NCBI GenBank assembly: GCA_009773495.1
Contig: WSXW01000010.1
Location: forward strand, 1-64,000
Length of the DNA stretch: 64,000 nucleotides
DNA from: Bacillota bacterium
GTDB lineage: Bacteria; Bacillota; UBA994
Direction of reading: 5' to 3'
In this document: piece after piece, positions 19,622 through 29,428 of the stretch
How positions within the stretch are numbered: the stretch's first letter is position 1
Layout: every line of letters begins with the position of its first letter
Program-made: the position numbers and the translations under genes
Notes under the pieces: model-generated
What the model was told of the DNA's origin: nothing
The model's input: the letters and a program-made list of their open reading frames with translations, nothing else
Databases searched by the model: none

Positions 19622-21043
19622 TTATTCGTTTCTAAATACTTCCACAACTGTAAGCCTAGCCACCCGCCAAGCAGGTATTGCGCCAAAGACCAAGGACACC
19701 GTAGTTGTTAGAGCTGTTACAGTGAGAAGCTCCTTAAAGGTCGTAACAAGGATAGACGATAGTCTTATGCCATTAGTAATTGCCTGATGTATGCCGGCAA
19801 GCCGTACCAAACCAAACCCGAATACTGCCCCAATCATCGCTAAGACTACGGCCTCCGTCAGCACCATCACCACTACTTCGGCTCGTTTTGAGCCTAACGC
19901 TTTAAGGATACCGATTTCTTTACGACGTGCAGCTACGCTGGCGAGCATCTGACTCGCAAGTAACATTCCTGCATTGAGGTAGAGTAGGATTGAACTAATC
20001 AGCCCAAACTCACGTGGAGCATAGGGCTGAACTGACTCAATACTCTGCCAGAGGTCTTTTGGTATACTATAAAACCTATCTAGTAAACTGTACCGCTCTA
20101 CGTGTTGCGCAACGCGTGATACTGTAAATATTGCCAGTTCAGGAAATCGTTTCTCTAACTTCGCGGCGATGACATTCAACTGAGACAAATCGCCGACACG
20201 CAACGAGACTGACAGTAGAGGATATTCCTTCCCGCCTGACTGCTCATCCCATACTTGCTGCCAGCCGCTCTCCGTGAGATACAACTCGGGCATGTGAACG
20301 TAGCCCTGCTCGACAATAGTCGCACCCTCAGCACCCCAGATCAGCTCGCGCGTCGGCCATGCTACTTTGCCCACGATGCGCACATCATACATTGCGCTTG
20401 GCTGACTGTAGTCAACATATGGTACACCGTTCACGTTGAGTTTAAATGTGGGGACTGCTACCTGTAGAGTATCACCCACGCCTACGGCCGGAAGGCCGTA
20501 GGCGTTTACTACAGCTTTAATCTCTCCCGCGAGAGATATGGTTGGTTCAACACCCTCAGTAAGATAAGGACGAATATCTACCGGCGAACGTTTTAGCTCT
20601 ATTCCCATATTCCGCACTGCAGCCGGCATGACACGATATGGGGTAACTTCGATGATGCCTGCTGGCCGGCTAGGAGACTCCCACTCTGGAGATAAGGTCC
20701 GATACTGCCATGCTTCTTCGGCAAGGTAGCCGCCCACACGAAAGTCAGGGTACAGCTTTAGCAGCGGATTAAACCCCGAATCATTTAACACCCGCCGAAC
20801 GATAGCTTGTCCGCTTAATTCGTCTACGGGGGCAGCTCCTATAAAGCCCGGAGAGAACACTATAATGTCTCCGCCATAGTAGTTGCGGTACTCTAAATAC
20901 GCCAACCTAACTATCCCTTGGGACAATGAAAGGCCTGAGGTCAATACTGCTGCCGCTACCCCCATGGCCAAAAGGGTTAGCGTACTGCGACTGAGCCTAC
21001 GCCAAACGTTAGCTATGGCAAGTTGTACGAGCAAGGCTACCAC
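19622..21043 (-). CDS. FtsX/MacB-like ABC transporter permease
   Basis: LAIANVWRRLSRSTLTLLAMGVAAAVLTSG N-terminus; SVAARRKEIGILKALGSKRAEVVVMVLTEA. Confidence 0.8.
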   Translation of the reverse strand: MVALLVQLAIANVWRRLSRSTLTLLAMGVAAAVLTSGLSLSQGIVRLAYLEYRNYYGGDIIVFSPGFIGAAPVDELSGQAIVRRVLNDSGFNPLLKLYPDFRVGGYLAEEAWQYRTLSPEWESPSRPAGIIEVTPYRVMPAAVRNMGIELKRSPVDIRPYLTEGVEPTISLAGEIKAVVNAYGLPAVGVGDTLQVAVPTFKLNVNGVPYVDYSQPSAMYDVRIVGKVAWPTRELIWGAEGATIVEQGYVHMPELYLTESGWQQVWDEQSGGKEYPLLSVSLRVGDLSQLNVIAAKLEKRFPELAIFTVSRVAQHVERYSLLDRFYSIPKDLWQSIESVQPYAPREFGLISSILLYLNAGMLLASQMLASVAARRKEIGILKALGSKRAEVVVMVLTEAVVLAMIGAVFGFGLVRLAGIHQAITNGIRLSSILVTTFKELLTVTALTTTVSLVFGAIPAWRVARLTVVEVFRNE

Positions 21044-21216
21044 CTCCTGTTTAAACTCTGGTGCGTTTTGTGGGTCTCGCTGTAAGCTTTCCGCCTGTTA
21101 GAAGCGGATAGCGTGAGCGGATTGCATCTCCTGCATAGTTACTCTAAACATTCTAGCACAAAAAGAGCTTAATATACCCCTATTTCTTAGGACAAAACTG
21201 CTACGCAACAGGGGCC

Positions 21217-21265
21217 TTGACAACGTATTGCCCGTTTCATATAATTCTGTTAGACGAACATCTAA
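21217..21265 (+). promoter_or_regulatory. Sigma-A promoter with overlapping/adjacent palindromic operator
   Basis: TTGACA (21217-21222), 17-nt spacer, TATAAT (21240-21245), then TTAGAcgaacaTCTAA (21250-21265). Confidence 0.7.
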
Positions 21266-21299
21266 TTGTGTCTATGTCTAAATGGAGGCATGTGTTATT

Positions 21300-21899
21300 A
21301 TGATTGACCCTAGCCAAATTAACACCCTAGTGCAATTTTATGGAGCTCTAGCAGACGGGACCAGACTAAAGCTAATTGGCTTGCTAGCTCTAAAGCCGAC
21401 ATGTGGTCAAGACCTCGCCATGCAACTAGGCGTCAGTGCGCCCACGGTGTCGCACCACATTAGCAAGCTGAAAAAGCTTGACCTTGTGTCATCCGTCCGC
21501 GAGGACAATACAATCTTCTACGCGCTAAATACTGCAAGGCTGCAGCAACTAACCAAGGGTATATTTGCAGAAGAGTCTCCGTCGGCTCCACGCAGAGACG
21601 AGCGCCAAAAAGTCATTAGCAATTTCTTTGCAAACGGTCGCCTCAAAGACATCCCTGTTCAGCGCAAAAAGAAGCTCTACGTCTTAGAAGAGATCCTTAA
21701 AGCATTCGTCGCTGAGCGGGATTACTCCGAGGCAGAAATCAACGACATTATCAAAGGTTACTTCGATGACTACTGTACCATTCGCCGCGAATTTATAATG
21801 AATCGATACATGAGCCGCGACAAGGGCGTGTATCGGCTTAACCCTCCCGAGCTCTGGATCGGGACCGACGCACTGCGGGGTAGCTATGCCGAAGAATAG
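21300..21899 (+). CDS. ArsR-family HTH regulator with C-terminal DUF2087 domain
   Basis: LADGTRLKLIGLLALKPTCGQDLAMQLGVSAPTVSHHISKLKKLDLV then ISNFFANGRLKDIPVQRKKKLYVLEEILKAF...YCTIRREFI. Confidence 0.85.
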   Translation: MIDPSQINTLVQFYGALADGTRLKLIGLLALKPTCGQDLAMQLGVSAPTVSHHISKLKKLDLVSSVREDNTIFYALNTARLQQLTKGIFAEESPSAPRRDERQKVISNFFANGRLKDIPVQRKKKLYVLEEILKAFVAERDYSEAEINDIIKGYFDDYCTIRREFIMNRYMSRDKGVYRLNPPELWIGTDALRGSYAEE

Positions 21900-21903
21900 C
21901 ACT

Positions 21904-21952
21904 AAACCATAAGTCCTGGGGCCGCAAACAGCAGCCCCAGGACTTATGGTTT
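21904..21952. terminator. Bidirectional intrinsic terminator
   Basis: Perfect 19-bp inverted repeat aaaccataagtcctggggc / gccccaggacttatggttt with an 11-nt loop, between convergent genes. Confidence 0.9.
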
Positions 21953-21969
21953 TAACTTTTAGATTATAA

Positions 21970-23916
21970 TCACAGCTGTAGTGCCGCCTTTTTATTAGCT
22001 ACAAATTTTTGCCAGAAATACACTAGAGCAACTAGGCCAAAGCCTACGATGTCTGTCAAAGTACCGGGATTGATGAGGAGCAACGAACTCCCTATTAGCA
22101 GAACCCTTTGTAAAGGAGTGGCTTCCGTAACCAACCAACCTTCCACGCCAGCTCCTAGGGCAAGGACACCTACTAAGGCACTCACTGCTACCATCACGGC
22201 TCCCAAGCCCGTAGTGCCAATTAGTAGCAAGGCCGGAGAATACACAAACATGAAAGGGACAATAAAGCCTGCCAGTGCCAGTTTCATGGCTTGTAATCCG
22301 GTTTTGTTAGGGTTACCCCCCGCTAATCCAGCTCCGGCAAAGGCAGCCAATGCGACAGGGGGCGTCAGGTTAGCTAAGATGCCAAAGTAGAAGACAAACA
22401 TATGGGAAACTAATATAGGCACACCGAGCTCCGCTAACGCCGGAGCGGCCATAGTAGCGGTAATAATATAGCAGGGAATCGAGGGGATACCCATGCCTAG
22501 TATCAGAGAAGCGACCATCGTCAAGAACAAGGTAAGAAACATATTACCCCGCGCTAGTATAAGGATTGTACTAGCCAGTCTTATAGCGAAGCCAGTTTGA
22601 GAAGCAACTCCCACAATTAAGCCCACTACACCACAAGCAACAGCGACTCCTAAGGCATTACGCGTACCTGATTCCAAAGCCTCCAGAAAGCCTTTGGGAG
22701 TCATTCTGGTGTCCTTGCGCACATAGCTCACTGCAATGGTGAGGACAATTGCCCAGAAGGCTGACTTCGTCGCGGTATAACCAGTGAGCAGCATATAGAT
22801 GAGCGCAAACAATGGAATAAACATATGGCCACCGCGCAGAAGAACTTCTTTAACATTGGGGAGCTCTGCCTTCGGCACACCCAAGAGACCGCGCTTCTTA
22901 GCGCGGAAATGCACCGTAACGCCCACCCCAAAAAAGTAGAGCAGTGCAGGTATTGTTGCAGACACTGCGATCGTTGCATAAGGGATGCCGAGAGTTTCAG
23001 CCATAATAAAGGCAGCTGCACCCATTACCGGCGGGAGTATCTGCCCACCTACCGACGCTGCAGCTTCCACCGCGCCCGCAAACTCAGCATTATATCCGAT
23101 ACGTTTCATGAGTGGGATGGTAAAGGCGCCAGTAGTTACTACATTTGCCACCGCAGATCCATTAATCGACCCAAGCAAGCCACTTGCTACTACAGCTACC
23201 TTGGCAGGACCGCCGGCAGAGGAGCCTGCTAGACCTAACGCCAGATCGTTAAAGAACTTACCCATGCCCGTTCTTTCTAAAAACGCACCGAAGATAATAA
23301 ACAATATAATATACGTTGCAGATACGCTAATGGCTGAACCATAAAGACCTTCCGTTGTCATATACATATAGCCTAGGATATCCCTGATACTATAACCCCT
23401 GTGGCCAAGTAATCCAGGCATGTAGGGTCCGAAATAGGCATAGGCCAAAAAGATAAGTGCTAGAATGCTCAGCTCTTTGCCAGTAATTCTTCTTCCAGCC
23501 TCCAACACTAGCACTACAGCCAACCCCGCAAACATAAGGTCGATAGGAGTTTCATGAGAGACCCGCTGAGCTAGGGCATGGTAATCCCACCGGATATAAA
23601 GGGCCGTGGCAATACCCGCAAGTGCCAACAAAATGTCCCCCCAGGATAGTTTCCCACCCTTACGAGCCGGGTATAGTATGAACGCCAAAGCTAGCATTAC
23701 ACCCAAATGGATGGAGCGCTGCTGTAAAGCTGGCAGAGCACCCATTGCAGCTGTATAAAGGTGGAATAACGATAATGACACCGCTAAAATACTGACCACT
23801 ATAGCCCAAGGACTCTTCGGTAAGAACTTACGGTAGCGGCTCTCTACGTCAAACTGTTCTAATATGGCCTGCGTCTGGTCTACAATAGGCGCAGTCTGGA
23901 CCGATGGTTTGGTCAT
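21970..23916 (-). CDS. TRAP transporter fused permease subunit (TAXI type)
   Basis: 4TM+12TM fused layout; GSINGSAVANVVTTGAFTIPLMKRIGY, AAASVGGQILPPVMGAAAFIMAE motifs. Confidence 0.93.
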   Translation of the reverse strand: MTKPSVQTAPIVDQTQAILEQFDVESRYRKFLPKSPWAIVVSILAVSLSLFHLYTAAMGALPALQQRSIHLGVMLALAFILYPARKGGKLSWGDILLALAGIATALYIRWDYHALAQRVSHETPIDLMFAGLAVVLVLEAGRRITGKELSILALIFLAYAYFGPYMPGLLGHRGYSIRDILGYMYMTTEGLYGSAISVSATYIILFIIFGAFLERTGMGKFFNDLALGLAGSSAGGPAKVAVVASGLLGSINGSAVANVVTTGAFTIPLMKRIGYNAEFAGAVEAAASVGGQILPPVMGAAAFIMAETLGIPYATIAVSATIPALLYFFGVGVTVHFRAKKRGLLGVPKAELPNVKEVLLRGGHMFIPLFALIYMLLTGYTATKSAFWAIVLTIAVSYVRKDTRMTPKGFLEALESGTRNALGVAVACGVVGLIVGVASQTGFAIRLASTILILARGNMFLTLFLTMVASLILGMGIPSIPCYIITATMAAPALAELGVPILVSHMFVFYFGILANLTPPVALAAFAGAGLAGGNPNKTGLQAMKLALAGFIVPFMFVYSPALLLIGTTGLGAVMVAVSALVGVLALGAGVEGWLVTEATPLQRVLLIGSSLLLINPGTLTDIVGFGLVALVYFWQKFVANKKAALQL

Positions 23917-24410
23917 CTTCTCAACCTCCGAAATTGGTTTTGCGTTAAGAGATAATAAAATATAGGTCTATAGGCCACGCGTATGAGCGCATTACCTTGG
24001 TCACTTACTAGGTCACCAAAATAGATATCCTTGCCATGCATTTCAAAACGGTGTTCGAGACTCGATTGCACGTTCCATAAGAGGTTAGAGAACTCTTGGT
24101 CGTACCCAGCATACTCGATCCACCCATCAATAATGCGCGCGGTAGGCGCGTAATCAGGCACACCTGCTCCAAAGGACTGAAACCGCATGGCCACCAACTT
24201 GAGCTTATTGTTGGCTGTAACAACATAATAATGATGCCACGGGGTGCGCTCTACGGAGTGTACATACTTAATTATCACTGTCTCCCCCGCTGGCACGCAT
24301 AAAATATAAACAGGCCCAAAACTTTTGCCAGCTTCAGCAATGATCAATACCCTTATAGGAATAACAAAGATTATGGCAAGCAAAACGGCAAGGTATTTGA
24401 CCTTGTTCAT
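23913..24410 (-). CDS. DUF1850 domain-containing protein
   Basis: Short protein with N-terminal TM, YVHSVERTPWHHYYVV and GAGVPDYAPTARIIDGWIEY; sits between the TRAP permease and TAXI receptor. Confidence 0.8.
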   Translation of the reverse strand: MNKVKYLAVLLAIIFVIPIRVLIIAEAGKSFGPVYILCVPAGETVIIKYVHSVERTPWHHYYVVTANNKLKLVAMRFQSFGAGVPDYAPTARIIDGWIEYAGYDQEFSNLLWNVQSSLEHRFEMHGKDIYFGDLVSDQGNALIRVAYRPIFYYLLTQNQFRRLRR

Positions 24411-24454
24411 GAAAGAGTGGGCATTGAATCTCAATGCCCACCGCACCTCCGGCC

Positions 24455-25399
24455 CTACTTACCTTTTTCCTTGAAGTACTTATCTGCACCCGGGTGCAGT
24501 GGTATGGGCATACCACTGCGTACTTTATCTAAAGAAATTAGCTTAGCTGCAGAATGGGCGTTGCCTAGCTTGGCAAGGTTGTCAAATATTGCTTTGGTCA
24601 TGTTGTAAACCATGTCTTGTGATAAATCCTTGCGGACGACTAGCAGAGTTGTTACCGCGGCAGTCGCTAGAGGAGCGTCCTGACCACGGTAAGTATTGGC
24701 TGCAATCTCGATTGGGAAATAGAACGGGTATTGTTTAGCCAATTCGTTTATCTTGTCGGCCTCAATAGGCAAGAAGCGGATATTGTTAGTAGTAGCTAAC
24801 TCCATTAGAGAAGAGTTTGGCAACCCTGAGGTTAAGAACGCTGCATCTACTGTGCCGTTTTTAATTCCCTCTGCGGACTCGGCATAGGATAAGTAATCGG
24901 CACGAAGATCATTATAGGTCAGGCCATAAGCCCCGAGTATTTGACGAGCACTTACTTCCGAACCACTATTAGCTGCACCTACGCCTACACGCTTACCTTT
25001 GAGGTCGGCAATGGACTGAATTTGGCTATCAGCGCGGACGAATACCTGCACATAATTAGGATAAAGAGCGGCAATGCCAGCCACGTTTTCATGCTTGGCT
25101 GTAAACATTTCTGTGGCGGTATAGGCGTAGTAAACTACGTCGTTCATAGCTAAAGCCACGTCAGCCTTTTTCTCTTGGAGAAGACCTACGTTGACATTAG
25201 AGGCATTAGTCACCGATGCAGAGGCTTGAATATTCTTGATGTTTTGGTTAAACAAATCCGCGATGTTAGCTCCAATTATGTTGTATGGGCCACCTGTTCC
25301 ACCTGTTGCTACAGTGATAAATTGAACCTTGGGTTGACACGCAGTTAGACTAACTGTGGCTAGAGCAAAAAGAGCTAGTAATACGAGTAATTTCTTCAT
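24455..25399 (-). CDS. TAXI family TRAP transporter solute-binding subunit
   Basis: Lipobox LTACQ; FITVATGGTGGPYNIIGANIADLFNQ; LKGKRVGVGAANSGSEVSARQIL. Confidence 0.93.
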   Translation of the reverse strand: MKKLLVLLALFALATVSLTACQPKVQFITVATGGTGGPYNIIGANIADLFNQNIKNIQASASVTNASNVNVGLLQEKKADVALAMNDVVYYAYTATEMFTAKHENVAGIAALYPNYVQVFVRADSQIQSIADLKGKRVGVGAANSGSEVSARQILGAYGLTYNDLRADYLSYAESAEGIKNGTVDAAFLTSGLPNSSLMELATTNNIRFLPIEADKINELAKQYPFYFPIEIAANTYRGQDAPLATAAVTTLLVVRKDLSQDMVYNMTKAIFDNLAKLGNAHSAAKLISLDKVRSGMPIPLHPGADKYFKEKGK

Positions 25400-25670
25400 G
25401 TTTTTCCTCCTCTTTTTTTAGATGCTAGTCAAAATACTCTGAACATACCGATTAGAGTGACTATCGCAACAAATACTTATTTTATATTAACACTGTAAGG
25501 GCACACCCTACAAATGCGTATATTTGGTCTCTATAGTCCATTTAAGCGAAATATGTTCTGTTTTTCGACTGATTGCTCTGTATTGCTCCGTAATGCTCTT
25601 TTAGCGTTTTGTTCATATTGTACACACAAGCAAAAGTGGCTACCCCGTGATGATGGGCAGCCACTTTGGT

Positions 25671-27068
25671 TTAAATTTGGCTTGAATCTTTTTCCGCTGT
25701 TTTGCGGGGGAGCATTTCGAGGAGGTCTACCCCGGTTAGACTCTTAACGGTCTCGGGTAAGGTAGCAAGTATCTGGCTAACGTAGTCCGTGACTTTAGCT
25801 GCACCTCTGCCGTTTCCGCTACCACTGTCCACAATCACAATTTTCTCTGTCTTGCTGAGTGGTTCAGAAACTGCCCTAGCTAGCTCAGGCAGCCTCTCAA
25901 TTATCATCTGTGTGACTGCTGCTTCGTTGTACTGCTTGAAGGCTTCAGCCTTAAGCCGCATGGCCTCTGCCTCGGCCTCACCTATAGCCCTGATGGCCTT
26001 TGCCTCAGCCTCACCCTTAATTTCAATCGCTCGGCCCTCCGCCTGAGCGCGCTGTATCTCACGGTAATGTAGAGCTTCGGACTCCTGTTGCTGACGGTAT
26101 CTGTCGGCTTCAGCCAGCTTTCGCACTGTAGCTTCAAGCTCTTTTTCGCGCCGCAGAGCTTCTTGGCCAGCAAGCTCAATCTCTTTCTGTTTTTTGACAA
26201 TCTGGACTTGCATGCGTTCGCTCTCGACCTCTTGCTCAACCTTGCTCTGCTGTACCAAGTATGCCAAGTCTGCCTTAGCCTTTTCAGTCTCCTGTGCTGC
26301 CTTGTAGGCCTGCACCTTGAGCTCCTTATTACGATTCGCCTCAGCGACTTCTGTTTCAGCCAGAATACGTGCCTGTTCGCCTTCGCGGGTAGCAACTGCT
26401 GTTCTCACGAGAGTCTCCTTGGTCGCCTCGGCTTCAGCGATGGCTGCGTCACGCTTAACTTCAGCAATACGTTTTTTGCCAAGTGCCTCGAGATAGCCAT
26501 TATCGTCGTTGATATCCCTAATAGTAAAGGCCTTAATCTCAAGACCCATCTGTGACAAGTCGAGGGCCGCGACTTCCTGGACCTGAGAAGCAAACTTTTC
26601 TCTATCCTTATAAATTTCCTCCACGGTCATTTTAGAAATAATTTCACGGAGCTTACCCTCTAGCACGTCCTTAGCCGTATCCTTGATAACTTCAATAGTG
26701 CGATTTTCATTGCCAGTGTTAAACTGCTCCATGGCAGATAAGACAGACTCTCTGTCTGATTTGACCTTTATGACTGCGACACCATCTGCCTTGATGTCCA
26801 CACCTTGCTCTGTAAGTGCTCCGGCAGTACTCACTTCGATTTTCATATTCTCAAGGGAGATTCGATCCGTCTTCTCTAGTAGCGGTATTACTATGCCGCC
26901 GCCTCCGGAGAGAACACGCTTTCTAAGACCAGTCACTACTAGGGCCTTGTCTTGCGATACCTTTTTCCACATGGTGAGAATTCCAAAAATGATAAGCACT
27001 AGAATACCGACAATTGTTCCAGCGATGGCCAGAGAACTCATCAGACCTGAGTTTAGGCTTGTGGGCAT
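25671..27068 (-). CDS. Flotillin family (SPFH) protein
   Basis: SPFH domain and long A/E/K-rich heptad region (EAEAKAIRAIGEAEAEAMRLKAEAF). Confidence 0.92.
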   Translation of the reverse strand: MPTSLNSGLMSSLAIAGTIVGILVLIIFGILTMWKKVSQDKALVVTGLRKRVLSGGGGIVIPLLEKTDRISLENMKIEVSTAGALTEQGVDIKADGVAVIKVKSDRESVLSAMEQFNTGNENRTIEVIKDTAKDVLEGKLREIISKMTVEEIYKDREKFASQVQEVAALDLSQMGLEIKAFTIRDINDDNGYLEALGKKRIAEVKRDAAIAEAEATKETLVRTAVATREGEQARILAETEVAEANRNKELKVQAYKAAQETEKAKADLAYLVQQSKVEQEVESERMQVQIVKKQKEIELAGQEALRREKELEATVRKLAEADRYRQQQESEALHYREIQRAQAEGRAIEIKGEAEAKAIRAIGEAEAEAMRLKAEAFKQYNEAAVTQMIIERLPELARAVSEPLSKTEKIVIVDSGSGNGRGAAKVTDYVSQILATLPETVKSLTGVDLLEMLPRKTAEKDSSQI

Positions 27069-27619
27069 ATCCCGTCCTCCTTTATTGTATCTACAAAGAA
27101 GACACCCTTGACTATGGCGACCACAGTAACGGTAGCTCCTTTTGCGATCAGACTACCAGTGTAAGACTTGGCTGGCGCAGAGTATTTTTTGTCGTTAACA
27201 CTATATGATATCTGTCCAAAACGCTGGCCCTCCATCACCAGCATGACGATTGCCGTGTAGCCAATAAGGCTATCCTGAGAGACTGCGCTTGTGTTTTGCG
27301 CCCGTTTGAGGGGATTAATTATGAGATGGGTTAGGATAAGCATAGCGCTTAAGCCAAGACTTGAAGCCCAAGTCACCGCTCTAAACATACTTAGGTTGTT
27401 CCTCAGGGCAATCATACCCACACCGCCAAGTACCGTAGCAAATGCAGAGAGAGTGCTAGGTCTTAAAGCGATAAATCTACCGACAGAAAAATCCCCGAAG
27501 TCGCCTTCCTCGCCAACCTCTACATCTGCATCGTCAGAACCAAGGACTGATCCTAAAGCAAAGGAGACTACAGTGAAGAGCGTGCCCGCAAAAAAACAAA
27601 CCTGAAATGCGCGTTCCAC
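27053..27619 (-). CDS. NfeD-like/YuaF-like membrane protein
   Basis: TM segments then OB-fold-like C-terminus (GYTAIVMLVMEGQRFGQISYSVNDKKYSAPAKSYTGSLIAKGATVTVVAIVKGVFFV); overlaps the flotillin gene. Confidence 0.7.
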   Translation of the reverse strand: MERAFQVCFFAGTLFTVVSFALGSVLGSDDADVEVGEEGDFGDFSVGRFIALRPSTLSAFATVLGGVGMIALRNNLSMFRAVTWASSLGLSAMLILTHLIINPLKRAQNTSAVSQDSLIGYTAIVMLVMEGQRFGQISYSVNDKKYSAPAKSYTGSLIAKGATVTVVAIVKGVFFVDTIKEDGICPQA

Positions 27620-27690
27620 CTTTTATCCCCCCTTTGTTTCTTATACGCAGACTTTCCCTTAAAGTTTCATTAATTTAAACGAGGACGCCC

Positions 27691-29424
27691 CTAGGCCGCC
27701 TTCATCTCCATTTCATGCAGCCTGCGGTATAACCCATCTTGGGCTATTAACTCTTCATGGGTGCCGGACTCTACTATTTGCCCGTGGTCAAGGACATAGA
27801 TGCAATCGGCGTGGCGAATGGTAGACAACCTATGCGCAATTACCAAGGTAGTTCGCCCTTGCATGAGACGTTCGAGTGCTTGTTGTACGAGTCTTTCGGA
27901 TTCGCTGTCGAGGCTCGAGGTGGCCTCGTCGAGGAGCAGAATGGGTGCGTCTTTTAAAATCGCCCTAGCTATGGCAATGCGCTGTCGCTGCCCGCCGGAC
28001 AATTGTGTGCCCCGTTCTCCCACTTGGGTGGAATACCCTTGCGGTAACCCGATGATAAAGTCGTGCGCATTGGCTGCTTTGGCGGCGGTTATGGCCTCTT
28101 CTTCTATCGAGCCATGTCGGCCATAGAGAATATTCTCGATAATTGTCCCGGTATAGAGGTATGATTCCTGCGGTACATAGGCAATGAGACTCCTTAGTTC
28201 TTCTAACCCATAGTCACTAATATCCCGACCTTGGATAGTCAAGCGACCCTCTACAAGGCTGCACAACCCGAGAATTAGCTTAAAAATAGTACTCTTGCCG
28301 CCACCGCTGGGCCCAGCGAAGGCGATGACCTTATTTTCAGGCACTGCAAATGATACGTCAGAAATTACTTCCTTGGCGCCGTAAAAAAAGCTCACGCGAG
28401 AAAAGGTAAGCGTGCCGCTCCCCATTTCGTTGGGCTTACTGTCAGAAGGTGCAATAATCTCCTTGGCTTCGGCCAAGACTGCAAAAACACGATCCGCTCC
28501 TGCGAGAGACTGCTGCAAGCGCGACCATACATCCCCTAAGACGTGGAAGGGCCGAATGACATTTTGAGTCAGCTGTACTGCCGCTACCCCAGCTCCCGGA
28601 GTGAGTTCCTTGGTGTATATCAAGTAGCCAGCACATATCAACATGCCGACTAAGGTGAACCCCCCAAAAAAATCATTACCTGCACTAATCAGACTTTGCA
28701 GCCGTACCCGCCTCATACTCTGGGCCCGCACTCGCGTATTTGTCTCCCCATATTCATCAGCAAAGCGTTTTTCTAGGTTAAAGGCTCTGATTACCGGTAT
28801 ACCTGTGAGCATGTCAGTGAGCCTACTGTTAAGTGCGGACAATCCCTGCTGCACTCCCCCGCTTACCCGGCGCAGAGGGCGAGCTGTGTACCTATTAAAT
28901 ACTAGTGGGAGAAGGCCCAAGGCAAAAGCCGCGACGACTAGTTTCCAGCTCACTGTGAACATGTATATAGTACACGCGAGAGATACCAGCACCGTTGACG
29001 CTAACTGCTCTAAATGGTCACCGAAGGTATCTCGGGCGGAATTAACATCGTTAGTTAACCTAGACACGACATCACCACTGTGTGTCTTCTCCCAATAACT
29101 TTGCGGCAAAGCATTGTAGTGGCTAAACAACTCCGTGCGCAAGTCTACCGTGGCTTTCTCCACAGCCTCGCTGCGCTTACGAACTACCATTGGGTATACT
29201 ATAATCATTGCTACAGTCAAGGTCGTTGAGATAAAGACTACACGCAAAAGCCTTGACAAATCACTGCCGACGGCGGCATTAGTTAAACCGCGCACCATGT
29301 AGGCCAGTAACAGTTGTTCAGCAATCTTGATGCTGACTTCTCCACCCAAACCTACAATGTAAGCAATTGCATACTCCTTTAAATATGCGAATAGTTTCGA
29401 AAAGGTGTGTTTCTTCATAAGCAT
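27691..29424 (-). CDS. ABC exporter ATP-binding/permease protein
   Basis: GPSGGGKST, LSGGQRQRIAIARAIL, LLLDEATSSLD; six-TM exporter domain. Confidence 0.92.
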   Translation of the reverse strand: MLMKKHTFSKLFAYLKEYAIAYIVGLGGEVSIKIAEQLLLAYMVRGLTNAAVGSDLSRLLRVVFISTTLTVAMIIVYPMVVRKRSEAVEKATVDLRTELFSHYNALPQSYWEKTHSGDVVSRLTNDVNSARDTFGDHLEQLASTVLVSLACTIYMFTVSWKLVVAAFALGLLPLVFNRYTARPLRRVSGGVQQGLSALNSRLTDMLTGIPVIRAFNLEKRFADEYGETNTRVRAQSMRRVRLQSLISAGNDFFGGFTLVGMLICAGYLIYTKELTPGAGVAAVQLTQNVIRPFHVLGDVWSRLQQSLAGADRVFAVLAEAKEIIAPSDSKPNEMGSGTLTFSRVSFFYGAKEVISDVSFAVPENKVIAFAGPSGGGKSTIFKLILGLCSLVEGRLTIQGRDISDYGLEELRSLIAYVPQESYLYTGTIIENILYGRHGSIEEEAITAAKAANAHDFIIGLPQGYSTQVGERGTQLSGGQRQRIAIARAILKDAPILLLDEATSSLDSESERLVQQALERLMQGRTTLVIAHRLSTIRHADCIYVLDHGQIVESGTHEELIAQDGLYRRLHEMEMKAA

Positions 29425-29428
29425 CTCC

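Noticed and set aside
22825-23344. Plus-strand ORFs inside the TRAP permease gene
   Set aside because: Antisense shadows of a strongly conserved membrane protein; no independent support.
26088-26555. 155-aa plus-strand ORF opposite the flotillin gene
   Set aside because: Antisense to the A/E/K-rich heptad region; composition (Leu/Phe/Ser-rich) is what the complementary strand of a coiled coil gives. No SD or family resemblance.
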